Shown here piece by piece: positions 6,784-13,583 of a stretch of 31,474 nucleotides of DNA. The notes beneath the pieces were generated by a model. The model searched no databases, had not been told where the DNA came from, and worked only from the letters and a program-made list of their open reading frames with translations. This stretch comes from a virus. The stretch's first letter is position 1. Each line of letters starts with the position of its first letter. The stretch covers positions 1 to 31,474 of the IMG/VR virus record IMGVR_UViG_3300042112_000219; one strand, 5' to 3'. The translations under genes were made by a program, and so were the position numbers.

Positions 6784-7395
6784 TTAGTCTCCAACGGGCA
6801 CGAGCCCTGATTGGAAAAGTTCCGCCTCCTCGTCCCGTCGCCGCCGGAGTCCCCGAGAATCGGGCCAGAGTCGCTTCATGGCGCGAATCTGGTCAGGAAT
6901 CTGCGCCAGCTCGTTCACGCGCAACAATTCTTGGATCCGTAGCATTTCTCGCCTCCGGTCTCCGCTCAAATTCGGGCCGCGGTTAAAAACGATAGAAACC
7001 AGCGCCGCCGCGCAATCCCCCGGAAGCGCCTGCACATGTGGCCAGATTCGGAGAGTGCGCAAGTACCAGGTCGGGATTGTGACGTCATTAAACACGGCCA
7101 GCGCTGCGTCCCACGAGATCACAAGGTGCCGGACGTGCGGGAGGATAAACTTAGCGTCCTCTCCCCGCCGGTTTGCCACGCCGATCAAAGCCGCAAGCGT
7201 CTGCTGGTCAATGTGCGGTGCCCACGCCCTAGCTGTTTCAGTTGCTGGCGTGTGCCCGAGGTCCCATCCGATGCCGATTGTGATTCCAGACGCTTCCCCA
7301 GGCCATTCCGGGTTTCGGTTGTACTCGTGCTCTCCGCCGGTTTCCCAGCCGATGATGGCCTTAATCCCCCGTTGGCTGATATTCGTCGTCATCAT
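6784..7395 (-). CDS. Endolysin, lysozyme-fold muramidase (203 aa)
   Basis: Peptidoglycan-cleaving enzyme that lyses the host at the end of infection. The N-terminal half has the catalytic layout of T4-lysozyme/pesticin-type muramidases: Glu18 in IIGWETGG, then GITIGIGWDLGH with Thr39 and Asp45. A helical C-terminal half follows (AALVSIVFNRGPNLSG, a lysozyme-like helix with its typical N-R-G turn). No signal peptide is seen, so it would need the holin-like proteins encoded just upstream. Two consecutive ATG codons at 7395 and 7392 can serve as start. The longer frame with 52 extra residues was rejected because that part overlaps the upstream gene and looks like out-of-frame sequence. Confidence 0.82.
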   Translation of the reverse strand: MMTTNISQRGIKAIIGWETGGEHEYNRNPEWPGEASGITIGIGWDLGHTPATETARAWAPHIDQQTLAALIGVANRRGEDAKFILPHVRHLVISWDAALAVFNDVTIPTWYLRTLRIWPHVQALPGDCAAALVSIVFNRGPNLSGDRRREMLRIQELLRVNELAQIPDQIRAMKRLWPDSRGLRRRRDEEAELFQSGLVPVGD

Positions 7396-7600
7396 TGTCT
7401 GCTGTATATTCCGTTTCTCGGTCGGCGTCGATAAACCGAGTCGCTTGATAAAGCCGCGCAAACAGGCTGCCAGAGCCTGCCTCAAACACCTTGTAAGTCT
7501 CGTTGCTCGAGTCGTGCGCAAGTATCTGCACGCAATCAAAGTGCTCGCCAATTTCGGCGGCCATCCGTGCTACAAAAGCTTGTTTCTCGGCGTCGGTCAT
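7361..7600 (-). CDS. Small acidic-tailed protein in lysis cassette (79 aa)
   Basis: Unrecognised. The N-terminus is helical (MTDAEKQAFVARMAAEIGEHFDC in part), followed by a short beta region (CVQILAHDSSNETYKVFEAG) and a strongly acidic tail (DADRETEYTADNDDDEY). Its ATG overlaps the stop of the preceding 77-residue frame as TAATG, and its end overlaps the endolysin start by 35 bases. Its position between the holin-like genes and endolysin suggests a lysis accessory or regulator, without direct proof. Confidence 0.6.
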   Translation of the reverse strand: MTDAEKQAFVARMAAEIGEHFDCVQILAHDSSNETYKVFEAGSGSLFARLYQATRFIDADRETEYTADNDDDEYQPTGD

Positions 7601-7833
7601 TACACGCGCGCCAAGAATGTAGTGCCCAGTCCCGGCACTCGCGGAAGCCGTCCCTGCGCGTCATAAATGCCGCTGTATGGCATGATCCGGTCAGGCGGCA
7701 GCCCGACGCCATCAGTCCCCGCCGGAGGCAGGATTCTTTTTACGGCGCTTAGGACTTGTAAGCCTGCTGGTGGGGTCGCGCCTAAGTAACGCGTTTGAAG
7801 GCTTGGTATTACCGGAATAGGAAGGACAGTCAT
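7600..7833 (-). CDS. Proline-rich small protein overlapping holin-like gene (77 aa)
   Basis: Frame starting MTVLPIPVIPSLQTRY and ending PRVPGLGTTFLARV. It is rich in proline and hydrophobic residues. The first 122 bases are shared, in another frame, with the end of the 84-residue holin-like gene. The downstream 79-residue gene begins inside its stop codon (TAATG), which supports real translation of this frame. An overlapping proline-rich frame beside lysis genes recalls spanin pairs of the Rz/Rz1 type, but there is no lipobox cysteine, so that identity is not supported. Confidence 0.5.
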   Translation of the reverse strand: MTVLPIPVIPSLQTRYLGATPPAGLQVLSAVKRILPPAGTDGVGLPPDRIMPYSGIYDAQGRLPRVPGLGTTFLARV

Positions 7834-7966
7834 TTTTCTTGAGAAGTTTCTTGCCAAAAAATCCAACGGCAATGCCTCCAACGCCAGCCACAATCGCCCA
7901 TGTGCCAGGAGCTACGGTCGAAAGCAGGGTCAGTAAAAGTGACACATTGCCAGCGTTTAAGGTCAT
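7712..7966 (-). CDS. Holin-like membrane protein (84 aa)
   Basis: The first 38 residues form a hydrophobic hairpin-like region: VSLLLTLLSTVAPGTWAIVAGVGGIAVGFFG, followed by the basic KKLLKK. This suits a small membrane protein that permeabilises the inner membrane. The C-terminal half (from about residue 45) is polar, serine/proline/lysine-rich and overlaps the 77-residue frame, so its sequence is probably constrained by that gene. ATG overlaps the stop of the preceding holin-like gene as ATGA. It may be a holin or an antiholin partner; the two cannot be told apart here. Confidence 0.55.
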   Translation of the reverse strand: MTLNAGNVSLLLTLLSTVAPGTWAIVAGVGGIAVGFFGKKLLKKNDCPSYSGNTKPSNALLRRDPTSRLTSPKRRKKNPASGGD

Positions 7967-8130
7967 CTGCGCTCGTTCCGGATCACATCAACGACTCCAA
8001 AGATTGCAACAATTGCGGAACCGAGTTCGCCGCCCAGTCCGGTTGAATAAAAGCCAAGCGCGGCCCCGAGCTTTGCGAGTCCCAGCCAGGTTGAAGGCTG
8101 GCGGACATAGTTTTTAAGCGTCTGTTTCAT
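7963..8130 (-). CDS. Small holin-like protein (55 aa)
   Basis: Starts MKQTLKNYVRQPSTWLGLAK, a pattern common at the start of small phage holins (a basic end, a P-[ST]-TW-x-G turn, then hydrophobic helices). Two hydrophobic stretches cover about residues 14-27 and 33-48, ending in a charged VIRNERR tail. Likely inserts in the cytoplasmic membrane to release the endolysin. It overlaps the upstream gene by 17 bases and the downstream one as ATGA. The ATG at 8130 was preferred over an upstream in-frame codon at 8181 because of the family-like N-terminus. Confidence 0.6.
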   Translation of the reverse strand: MKQTLKNYVRQPSTWLGLAKLGAALGFYSTGLGGELGSAIVAIFGVVDVIRNERR

Positions 8131-8287
8131 CGTTTTGCTGTTGTAAAAGTCGTTCCCAAAGCGCTTTGCGGTCAGCCTCACACTCTTTTATTTTGGCGTT
8201 GAGATGGATGACAGCCGCAAGCGTGAGCGCCATGGAAAGCCCCTGCGCGGCTGCCTGTTGGGCGAGGATGTCGAGGAGTTGAGTCAT
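8114..8287 (-). CDS. Single-helix membrane protein in lysis cassette (57 aa)
   Basis: A 57-residue protein with one hydrophobic segment (about 19-33, LSMALTLAAVIHLNA) followed by a charged helical tail (KECEADRKALWERLLQQQ). The topology resembles small spanin-like or holin-accessory proteins, but no family is recognised. Its ATG shares one base with the stop of the glycine-rich fibre gene (TGATG), so it is coupled to late tail genes and opens the lysis cassette. Confidence 0.55.
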   Translation of the reverse strand: MTQLLDILAQQAAAQGLSMALTLAAVIHLNAKIKECEADRKALWERLLQQQNDETDA

Positions 8288-9975
8288 CAGAAGTAGGTGG
8301 TGATGACAACGCATCCTTGGGCACCGTTGCCGCCGTTTCCGCCGTTGCCGGATCCGATAGTTGCTCCGCCTCCTCCGCCTCCATGGCCGTATCCGCTTGC
8401 GTTTGCGCCGTTTCCGCCGCTGCCATTTGCAAAAGTTGTTGCACCACCACCGCCTCCGGCCGAGCCATTCATAATCAACGATGGCACTCCAGGTCGTGGC
8501 GTTGAAGGCGTTGCACTGCCACCGTTTGCAACCGTGCTTTGCCCGCCAGCTGCGGAAAAAAGATTGATAAACGGATTCGTTGCGCCATTTCCGCCGTTAT
8601 ATGGCGATGGCGTTGCAGATATTCCTCCACCGCCCCCACCGCCACTCGGAGCATTGGCGGCACCTGATCCAGCTGAAGCAGTTTGCGAAATCGAAGTCCC
8701 ACCGCCAGCATTGCTGTTTGGTGCACCACCGCTTCCGGCTGCTGGGGCAGTTGTCCCGCCGTTCACGCCAGGTTGGCCGCCGGGATTGCAACGCGCCAAA
8801 AACGCTGTTGGCGTTGAGGTTAAAGCAAACCCAGAGATGCCCCCAACTTGCGCCGTCGAAACTCCAAAAACAGCTCCAGCTCCGCCAGCCCCAACGGTCA
8901 CATTGTAATTTGCTGGGCCATCCGCAAGATCAGCTGCGTTGAGTGTTGTCCGGGTGTATCCCCCGCCGCCGCCACCTGTGCCGCCATAAATCGCAGTTCC
9001 ACTAGTGCCTTTTCCTCCCGCCCCACCGCCGTTTCCCCCAGAAACCATCTCAATAACAACCAATTTTGCGCCAGCAGGCTTGGTCCAAGTCGCTGTGCCG
9101 ACAGTCGTAAAAACATCAATCTGCGCCGTCCCAGCCTTGCCGTCTAGCGCCCCAGTCAGCCCGCTGATTTTGCTCTGCGCAATAGCCGCGTTTGCAGCTA
9201 CATCCGCGTCAACAAGCAGGCTTGCCGGTGACTGCACTACGCCTGCCACGGACTTCCAAAGCCCCGTGCCTCCAACCAGCGGCAGGCTTGTGTGGACATG
9301 GCTCGGAGTGCCGTCCCCAAACTGAGCCGTCACGTTGTGCCCGTTGCCGGTCGCGTAGGCCTCCAGAGTGACATAGATCCGATCCGTTACGAGCATCGCC
9401 GTTTCCGGAACGAGAACGGAAATTCCCACGAGAGCCGCGACGGTGCCGATGGTAGCCGCTGCCGAGGTCGCCAGTAGCGTTGGAGCGTTGGCTCCGTCGT
9501 ACTTGTACACCTTGACCCGCACGCTGTTGGCTTGGTTGCTGTTGGCAACGCCGTACAGCCAAAGGTTGAAGTCCCAGAGCCCAGCCGGAATGTCGATGCT
9601 CGCGGGATCCTGCGGAGTCGACTCGGACACAAAGCCCGCAAACTGCGTCCATGTTGTAGGTGTCAGACTGCCGGTTGTCGCGGTCGTCTGCGCCGTGTCA
9701 GGCGAGCGGCCTAGCTGCTTTGGCGCGCCCGGCAAATTAGTCGTCGGAGCGTCGGCAGCGGTGTCCTGGTTGAGGTAGTAAGTCAGCCCGTTAGCACCAC
9801 CGCCGCCGCCGCTCGTTGGCGTCGCTGGCGTCCATTGCGAGCCGTCCCATGTGAGCACCTGCCCGCTCGTCGGTGCCGTGCCGGACACCGTAGAGCCCTT
9901 GATCTTGTCGACGCTGGTTGTGTGCAGCCCGCCGGAGATGTCGCCGGTGAGGATGGGAGAGTTGAGAGAAGGCAT
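8287..9975 (-). CDS. Glycine-rich tail fibre/adhesin-like protein (562 aa)
   Basis: Virion surface protein, probably at the tail tip or fibre. The N-terminus (SPILTGDISGG) leads to a short module PTSGQVLTWDGSQW also seen in the neighbouring fibre genes, and then a beta-rich region with a lectin- or trimer-like look. From about residue 288 a glycine-rich domain begins (VFTTVGTATWTKPAGAKLVVI and then long GG-rich loops with YNVTVGAGGAGA). This is the pattern of the phage glycine-rich domain family, in which receptor-contacting loops sit between polyglycine segments. It is the last fibre gene before the lysis cassette. Receptor binding is inferred from the domain type and place. Confidence 0.72.
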   Translation of the reverse strand: MPSLNSPILTGDISGGLHTTSVDKIKGSTVSGTAPTSGQVLTWDGSQWTPATPTSGGGGGANGLTYYLNQDTAADAPTTNLPGAPKQLGRSPDTAQTTATTGSLTPTTWTQFAGFVSESTPQDPASIDIPAGLWDFNLWLYGVANSNQANSVRVKVYKYDGANAPTLLATSAAATIGTVAALVGISVLVPETAMLVTDRIYVTLEAYATGNGHNVTAQFGDGTPSHVHTSLPLVGGTGLWKSVAGVVQSPASLLVDADVAANAAIAQSKISGLTGALDGKAGTAQIDVFTTVGTATWTKPAGAKLVVIEMVSGGNGGGAGGKGTSGTAIYGGTGGGGGGYTRTTLNAADLADGPANYNVTVGAGGAGAVFGVSTAQVGGISGFALTSTPTAFLARCNPGGQPGVNGGTTAPAAGSGGAPNSNAGGGTSISQTASAGSGAANAPSGGGGGGGISATPSPYNGGNGATNPFINLFSAAGGQSTVANGGSATPSTPRPGVPSLIMNGSAGGGGGATTFANGSGGNGANASGYGHGGGGGGATIGSGNGGNGGNGAQGCVVITTYF

Positions 9976-9976
9976 G

Positions 9977-11236
9977 TCAGTAAGTGAATGTTATTGAAGG
10001 TGATCCGGCTCCAGCGCTGATCACGATTGAAATAGTCGTCCCAGCAACTTCGGAGAGGTCCATTGCTTCTCCAATGGTATCCCCTGCTGTGCCGGTTGTT
10101 CCAGCAGTGCCTTTTCCGCCTTTGCCTCCAACTCCGCCATTTCCTGCAATAGCTCCGGATAACCAAGCACCTCCGCCGCCGCCTCCTCCAGACCTTTCAT
10201 CACCACCGCCGCCGCCTCCTCCGTTTCCTTCAATGAATCCACTTATCCCACCAGCTCCTCCATCACCCCCTAAATTGGCTCCTGCCCCACCTGCCCCACC
10301 CAAACTGCCATCCTGTCCGCTTTGAGCAGTTCCACCACCTGTTCCGCCTATTCCATTTCCAAAAGATGGAGCGCCATATCCGCCTGCACCGCCGTATGGT
10401 CCTAGTCCTGGATTTCCGTTGCTTCCTGGACCAATCAAATCACTTCCACCTGAGCCTCCTCCACCTCCACCATATCCTTTCAATCCACCAATGCCCTTTA
10501 CTCCGCCTTGAAGGGAAATGCTTAAACTTGAAACTGTTACATCTGCCCCATCAACTCCATCAACCCCATCAACTCCATCGTCTCCATCAATTAAATTTCC
10601 AGTACCTCCGTCTGCACCATCTGTTCCATTTGTTCCGTTAGAACCGGCACCAGCAGCTCCGCTTACATAAACCCAACGCACCCAAGCCGGTACGACCCAC
10701 TCGTGCGTACCGGCAGTGTTAAAAGTTACGGAACCGTTGATTGAGGTTGGTTCCCATTTCGAAGTGGTCGCGTTCCACGCCAACACCTGCCCGTCAGTCG
10801 GTGCCGTCATGGCAATGTCGCGGCCTTGTAAAGAGGTCGCATCCCCGCTTCCACCGCCGCCAGAACCGGCAACCAGAGCGCGAATGGAAATCAGTTCGCC
10901 GGCAACCGGAGCTTCAACAAAAGTGATCGTGCCGCCTGCGGTCGAGGTAATTGCATACTTGCTCGGAGGCTGGTCGATACCGCCCACGCTGACGATGTAC
11001 CCGCCATCCTCGGTGCCGTTGTAGCCCGCGAATGTAAACGCCACGGTGGTCCCGTCCCCGGTATGCTCAGTGACCGTGGTCCCTGCGGCCACGGGGCCGT
11101 TGAGCAACATCACGGCGGAGTCACCGCCAAGAAACAAGCTGCCGTCCAGCGTGTTTACTGCCAGTTCGCCAAGCTCAAGAGTCGTCGGGTATCCCGACGC
11201 CCCAGAGCGGCGCTTCGGTTTGATCGGGAATGCCAT
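9977..11236 (-). CDS. Collagen-like, glycine-rich tail fibre protein (419 aa)
   Basis: Probable fibre subunit. It begins MAFPIKPKRRSG with LELGELAVNTLDGSLFLGG, an N-terminal module shared with the next upstream fibre gene and likely to attach to the tail. A PTDGQVLAWNATTSKW module follows near residue 145. After HEWVVPAWVRWVYVSG comes a collagen-like run of Gly-X-Y triplets (GTNGTDGADGG, then GDDGVDGVDGVDGADV) and a long glycine-rich tail. The DNA for the triplets is repetitive (9-bp units around 10548-10590), which could allow length variation by slippage. The gene lies one base upstream of the next fibre gene. Host-binding or trimerisation roles are inferred. Confidence 0.7.
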   Translation of the reverse strand: MAFPIKPKRRSGASGYPTTLELGELAVNTLDGSLFLGGDSAVMLLNGPVAAGTTVTEHTGDGTTVAFTFAGYNGTEDGGYIVSVGGIDQPPSKYAITSTAGGTITFVEAPVAGELISIRALVAGSGGGGSGDATSLQGRDIAMTAPTDGQVLAWNATTSKWEPTSINGSVTFNTAGTHEWVVPAWVRWVYVSGAAGAGSNGTNGTDGADGGTGNLIDGDDGVDGVDGVDGADVTVSSLSISLQGGVKGIGGLKGYGGGGGGSGGSDLIGPGSNGNPGLGPYGGAGGYGAPSFGNGIGGTGGGTAQSGQDGSLGGAGGAGANLGGDGGAGGISGFIEGNGGGGGGGDERSGGGGGGGAWLSGAIAGNGGVGGKGGKGTAGTTGTAGDTIGEAMDLSEVAGTTISIVISAGAGSPSITFTY

Positions 11237-11239
11237 AAG

Positions 11240-12175
11240 TTAGTAAGTACCAGCGGATGCAACTGTTGCGGTGCCATCAACGGCGATTTCAATGCTCGCG
11301 GAGGACTTGATGCCGCCGACCACCGTCGAGGTGCCGGGGATGATCTTTGCCGCGCCCGCGCCAGACACGGTGAAGCCGTTGCTGGCAATCGGATCCACGC
11401 TGAGAACCCCGAGCTGCGAAGTGGTGGCAAGCTGAAGCTGAGCGGTGCTGATGGTGCCAGCGCTGGTCAACTGGGGAACCTTGTCTGCCTCAGCGCTGGT
11501 CGTGATGTCGAGCAAAGAAACAGCGCCAACCATTTGCGCGTCGAGTGTGACATTGCCATTGATTGGCACCTGCGTGTTGACGGTGATAACTTCATTGCGC
11601 GCACCGTGGATTAAATCCCAGCGCTCGCCATTCCACCCGATGATGTCACCCGTCAAAATCTGGGTGATATTATTGCCAAGCCCGTCAGCAATGAAATTTG
11701 CGCTGGCAACGTAATAATCGCCAGTGCCTGGAGGTAAACCATTGACGGTGGTGGCCGTGATTGCTGGTACAAATCCGTTCCATGTACCGCGGTAAGTTAA
11801 TGCACCGACTGAGGATGCTGGCAAAAGTGCGCTCGGAATTTTGCCATCCACGCCTAGCTGCGGGATCAAATACGCCGCTGGTGCAGTCGTCAGTGCCCCG
11901 ATTTGCGCCGTCGTTAGGTTTTGGATCTGGTAGGTCGAAATCAGCCCGGCGCTAGTAAGTTGCGGAACCTTGCCAGCTTCGGCTAGTTGCGAAAGGTCGT
12001 TGGTTGTCAGTGCGCCAACAGTGCCTCCAATTTCAACGACACCGGAGTTGCCCTTCATGTAGAGCTTGCCAGTTTGCGTGTTGACGGCCAACTCAGCCAA
12101 CTGGAGACTGCCAGCAAGAGGCGCTGCTTCGGAAGTCGCAACGGCGTTACGGATCGGGATGATTGGGAATGCCAT
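11240..12175 (-). CDS. Tail fibre protein with duplicated segment (311 aa)
   Basis: Begins MAFPIIPIRNAVATSE with LQLAELAVNTQTGKLYMKG, the same N-terminal module as the next gene, so the two are paralogous at the attachment end. Inside are two copies of a segment, AGKVPQLTSAGLIST...LTTAQIGALTT and ADKVPQLTSAGTIST...ATTSQLGVLS. They lie about 140 residues apart. The centre (TYRGTWNG, GDYYVASANF, TGDIIGWNGERW) matches repeats common in phage fibres. No enzymatic motif is visible. It lies three bases from its downstream neighbour. A tail-tip or fibre role is inferred from sequence style and location. Confidence 0.68.
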   Translation of the reverse strand: MAFPIIPIRNAVATSEAAPLAGSLQLAELAVNTQTGKLYMKGNSGVVEIGGTVGALTTNDLSQLAEAGKVPQLTSAGLISTYQIQNLTTAQIGALTTAPAAYLIPQLGVDGKIPSALLPASSVGALTYRGTWNGFVPAITATTVNGLPPGTGDYYVASANFIADGLGNNITQILTGDIIGWNGERWDLIHGARNEVITVNTQVPINGNVTLDAQMVGAVSLLDITTSAEADKVPQLTSAGTISTAQLQLATTSQLGVLSVDPIASNGFTVSGAGAAKIIPGTSTVVGGIKSSASIEIAVDGTATVASAGTY

Positions 12176-12184
12176 AAGGTGAGT

Positions 12185-12430
12185 TTAGTAGGTGCCTGCG
12201 GTGAAATTGGTGGGCACCCATTCGGTGCCGTTAAACTGGTAAATTTGTCCGTCAACTGGTGTGATATCAGCAACAACACGCCCGCGTATGCCCTGCACCA
12301 CTGCCACGTTGGCGCCGCCGTCGGTTGTGATACTCACATCGCCAATAACTTCGCCCAAAGTGCCTGGCACTCCCGGGACTCCAGTCAAAAGTGTGACCAC
12401 TAAAGGTCCGCAAGAATTGTCGCAGCTCAT
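12185..12430 (-). CDS. Short fibre-module protein (81 aa)
   Basis: Small protein with a collagen-like start (TGVPGVPGTLGEV) and a C-terminal PVDGQIYQFNGTEWVPT module that matches the motif in the two larger fibre proteins. It ends in GTY, like the next gene. It may be a fibre-associated or chaperone subunit, or a remnant of a longer fibre gene. The ATG at 12430 follows the previous stop by two bases; a TTG overlapping that stop is the alternative. Confidence 0.6.
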   Translation of the reverse strand: MSCDNSCGPLVVTLLTGVPGVPGTLGEVIGDVSITTDGGANVAVVQGIRGRVVADITPVDGQIYQFNGTEWVPTNFTAGTY

Positions 12431-12432
12431 GG

Positions 12433-12753
12433 TCAAGAAACTGTCACGCGGGCCTCAATGAGTCTCATGTCCCAACCGTCCGGCCGCTGGACGGTCACGA
12501 CCAATTGCGCGCCGAACTGCGCAGAAAACAAAGCGGTCTGGCTGTTGGTCAGCCTCAATGAAACAATGTCAGGCCGCGGGCGCACCACCGTTGGTGTCGT
12601 CAAGCTGGCTCCAGACGAGGTCTTAAGCGTCACGCCCACATACCAGTCGGTGAGGTCGGTGTACTCGCTGCACGGCCCGTCCTGCTGCAACTGGAAAGAA
12701 AAGTCCCAGTCGGTGCCACGCTGGATGGTTGAGCTTGTTTGGACGGCGACCAT
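12433..12753 (-). CDS. Baseplate/tail-tip-like beta protein (106 aa)
   Basis: A beta-rich 106-residue protein with the layout QRGTDWDFSFQLQQDG...YTDLTDWYVGVTLK. This resembles the N-terminal domain found in phage baseplate or receptor-binding subunits (BppU-like), where a short sandwich domain docks on the tail tip. The resemblance is by pattern only. It lies between two small cysteine-containing proteins and the fibre genes, which fits a distal-tail role. Confidence 0.5.
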   Translation of the reverse strand: MVAVQTSSTIQRGTDWDFSFQLQQDGPCSEYTDLTDWYVGVTLKTSSGASLTTPTVVRPRPDIVSLRLTNSQTALFSAQFGAQLVVTVQRPDGWDMRLIEARVTVS

Positions 12754-12759
12754 TACACT

Positions 12760-12987
12760 CTAGGGGTCTGGGACAAGGTAGTTTTGCGCCGAGTCGCAGC
12801 AACCGCTCACCGATTCCATCGTCGTCGGCCACGCTCGAGCAGCAATCTCGTCGTCCCGGCTTGGCAGCTTTCCCAACGGGCACTGTGGTGCGTCTTGAAG
12901 GATGTCCCATCGCGTAGGACAGCCTGCGTACTGGTCGCAAGCTAAACACACTTGCGCTCGTTTGTCAGCTAGCCATTGCGGGATCAT
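12760..12987 (-). CDS. Small cysteine-rich tail-region protein (75 aa)
   Basis: A 75-residue protein with six cysteines: VCLACDQYAGCP, then PQCPLGK, then SGCCDSAQ. The first four are spaced like a metal or disulfide site (C-x2-C-x5-C-x12-C). It begins MIPQWLADKRAQVC. Small proteins of this kind occur near tail-tip genes of some phages, but I do not recognise the family. ATG overlaps the previous stop as ATGA. Confidence 0.6.
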   Translation of the reverse strand: MIPQWLADKRAQVCLACDQYAGCPTRWDILQDAPQCPLGKLPSRDDEIAARAWPTTMESVSGCCDSAQNYLVPDP

Positions 12988-13583
12988 GCCGAGGTGAGTG
13001 CGTAGGTAATTGTGCCCGTGCCGATTGAGGTCTCGAGGTCATCTGGCCGGTAGTAAGTAATCTCCGCCCCGTTTTCAATCCGGCTGTAAAACCCAAACGC
13101 CAAGGGCTCCTCGAGGTCGTCAACAATCTGCACAAAGCCTTTGGTGATCTCTGTGGACTTGCGCCAAACGCCATCTGCGCATGTCCAAAATGGATCGTCG
13201 GTGTCTTCGGGCTTGAAAAGGCCAGAAATGAAGGTTGGGAAGCTGCTGAAACCACCGGTAAAGATCCCAGCGCCGCGATCTGGCGAGTCTGTCGTGCTGA
13301 CTACCAGAGGGTGAAATTCGTAGCTCTGAATGGATGTCAGAATGTAGAAGCGGTCATATCCGGTCCAGTTGCTGCGCTTGGCCCAGTAGCTGGTATACCC
13401 AGCACCGCAACGCATTGCTCGCCTTGGATAAGGCGGCCCAACGTCAGGATAAGTGTGCTCCCCGGTGATTGTAACATTCAGCGGTTCCCCTTCAGGATCT
13501 GGGTTCGGGATCTGGTAAGCACAATTCGCCGAGATGCTCATCCCGGTCAAATTTATAGCGTGCTGCCATTCGTAGCAGTTCAT
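12984..13583 (-). CDS. Hypothetical tail protein (199 aa)
   Basis: Unrecognised, beta-rich and aromatic. The N-terminus MNCYEWQHAINLTG is followed by strands (NVTITGEHTY, DRFYILTSIQSYEFHPLVV) and a glycine-rich segment (GAGIFTGGFSSF). Four cysteines are present in the first 60 residues and around FWTCADGVW. No enzyme motif or membrane segment is visible. It is coupled to the upstream repeat protein by an ATGA overlap and to the small cysteine-rich gene in the same way, so it is probably a distal-tail component. Confidence 0.55.
   Translation of the reverse strand: MNCYEWQHAINLTGMSISANCAYQIPNPDPEGEPLNVTITGEHTYPDVGPPYPRRAMRCGAGYTSYWAKRSNWTGYDRFYILTSIQSYEFHPLVVSTTDSPDRGAGIFTGGFSSFPTFISGLFKPEDTDDPFWTCADGVWRKSTEITKGFVQIVDDLEEPLAFGFYSRIENGAEITYYRPDDLETSIGTGTITYALTSA

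Noticed and set aside
6878-7666. Plus-strand frame across the lysis genes
   Set aside because: It covers several coupled minus-strand genes with recognised lysozyme motifs; its own translation has no domain pattern.
7712-7833. Frameshift fusion of the 84- and 77-residue lysis frames
   Set aside because: A run of A occurs at the overlap, but a -1 slip there leads at once to TGA, and each frame has its own coupled start.
8297-8908. Proline-rich plus-strand frame
   Set aside because: Proline runs are simply the complement of GGN glycine codons of the fibre gene on the minus strand.
10020-10670. Diversity-generating retroelement target in fibre genes
   Set aside because: No reverse transcriptase or template repeat is visible, and the variable-looking sequence is glycine-rich repeat.
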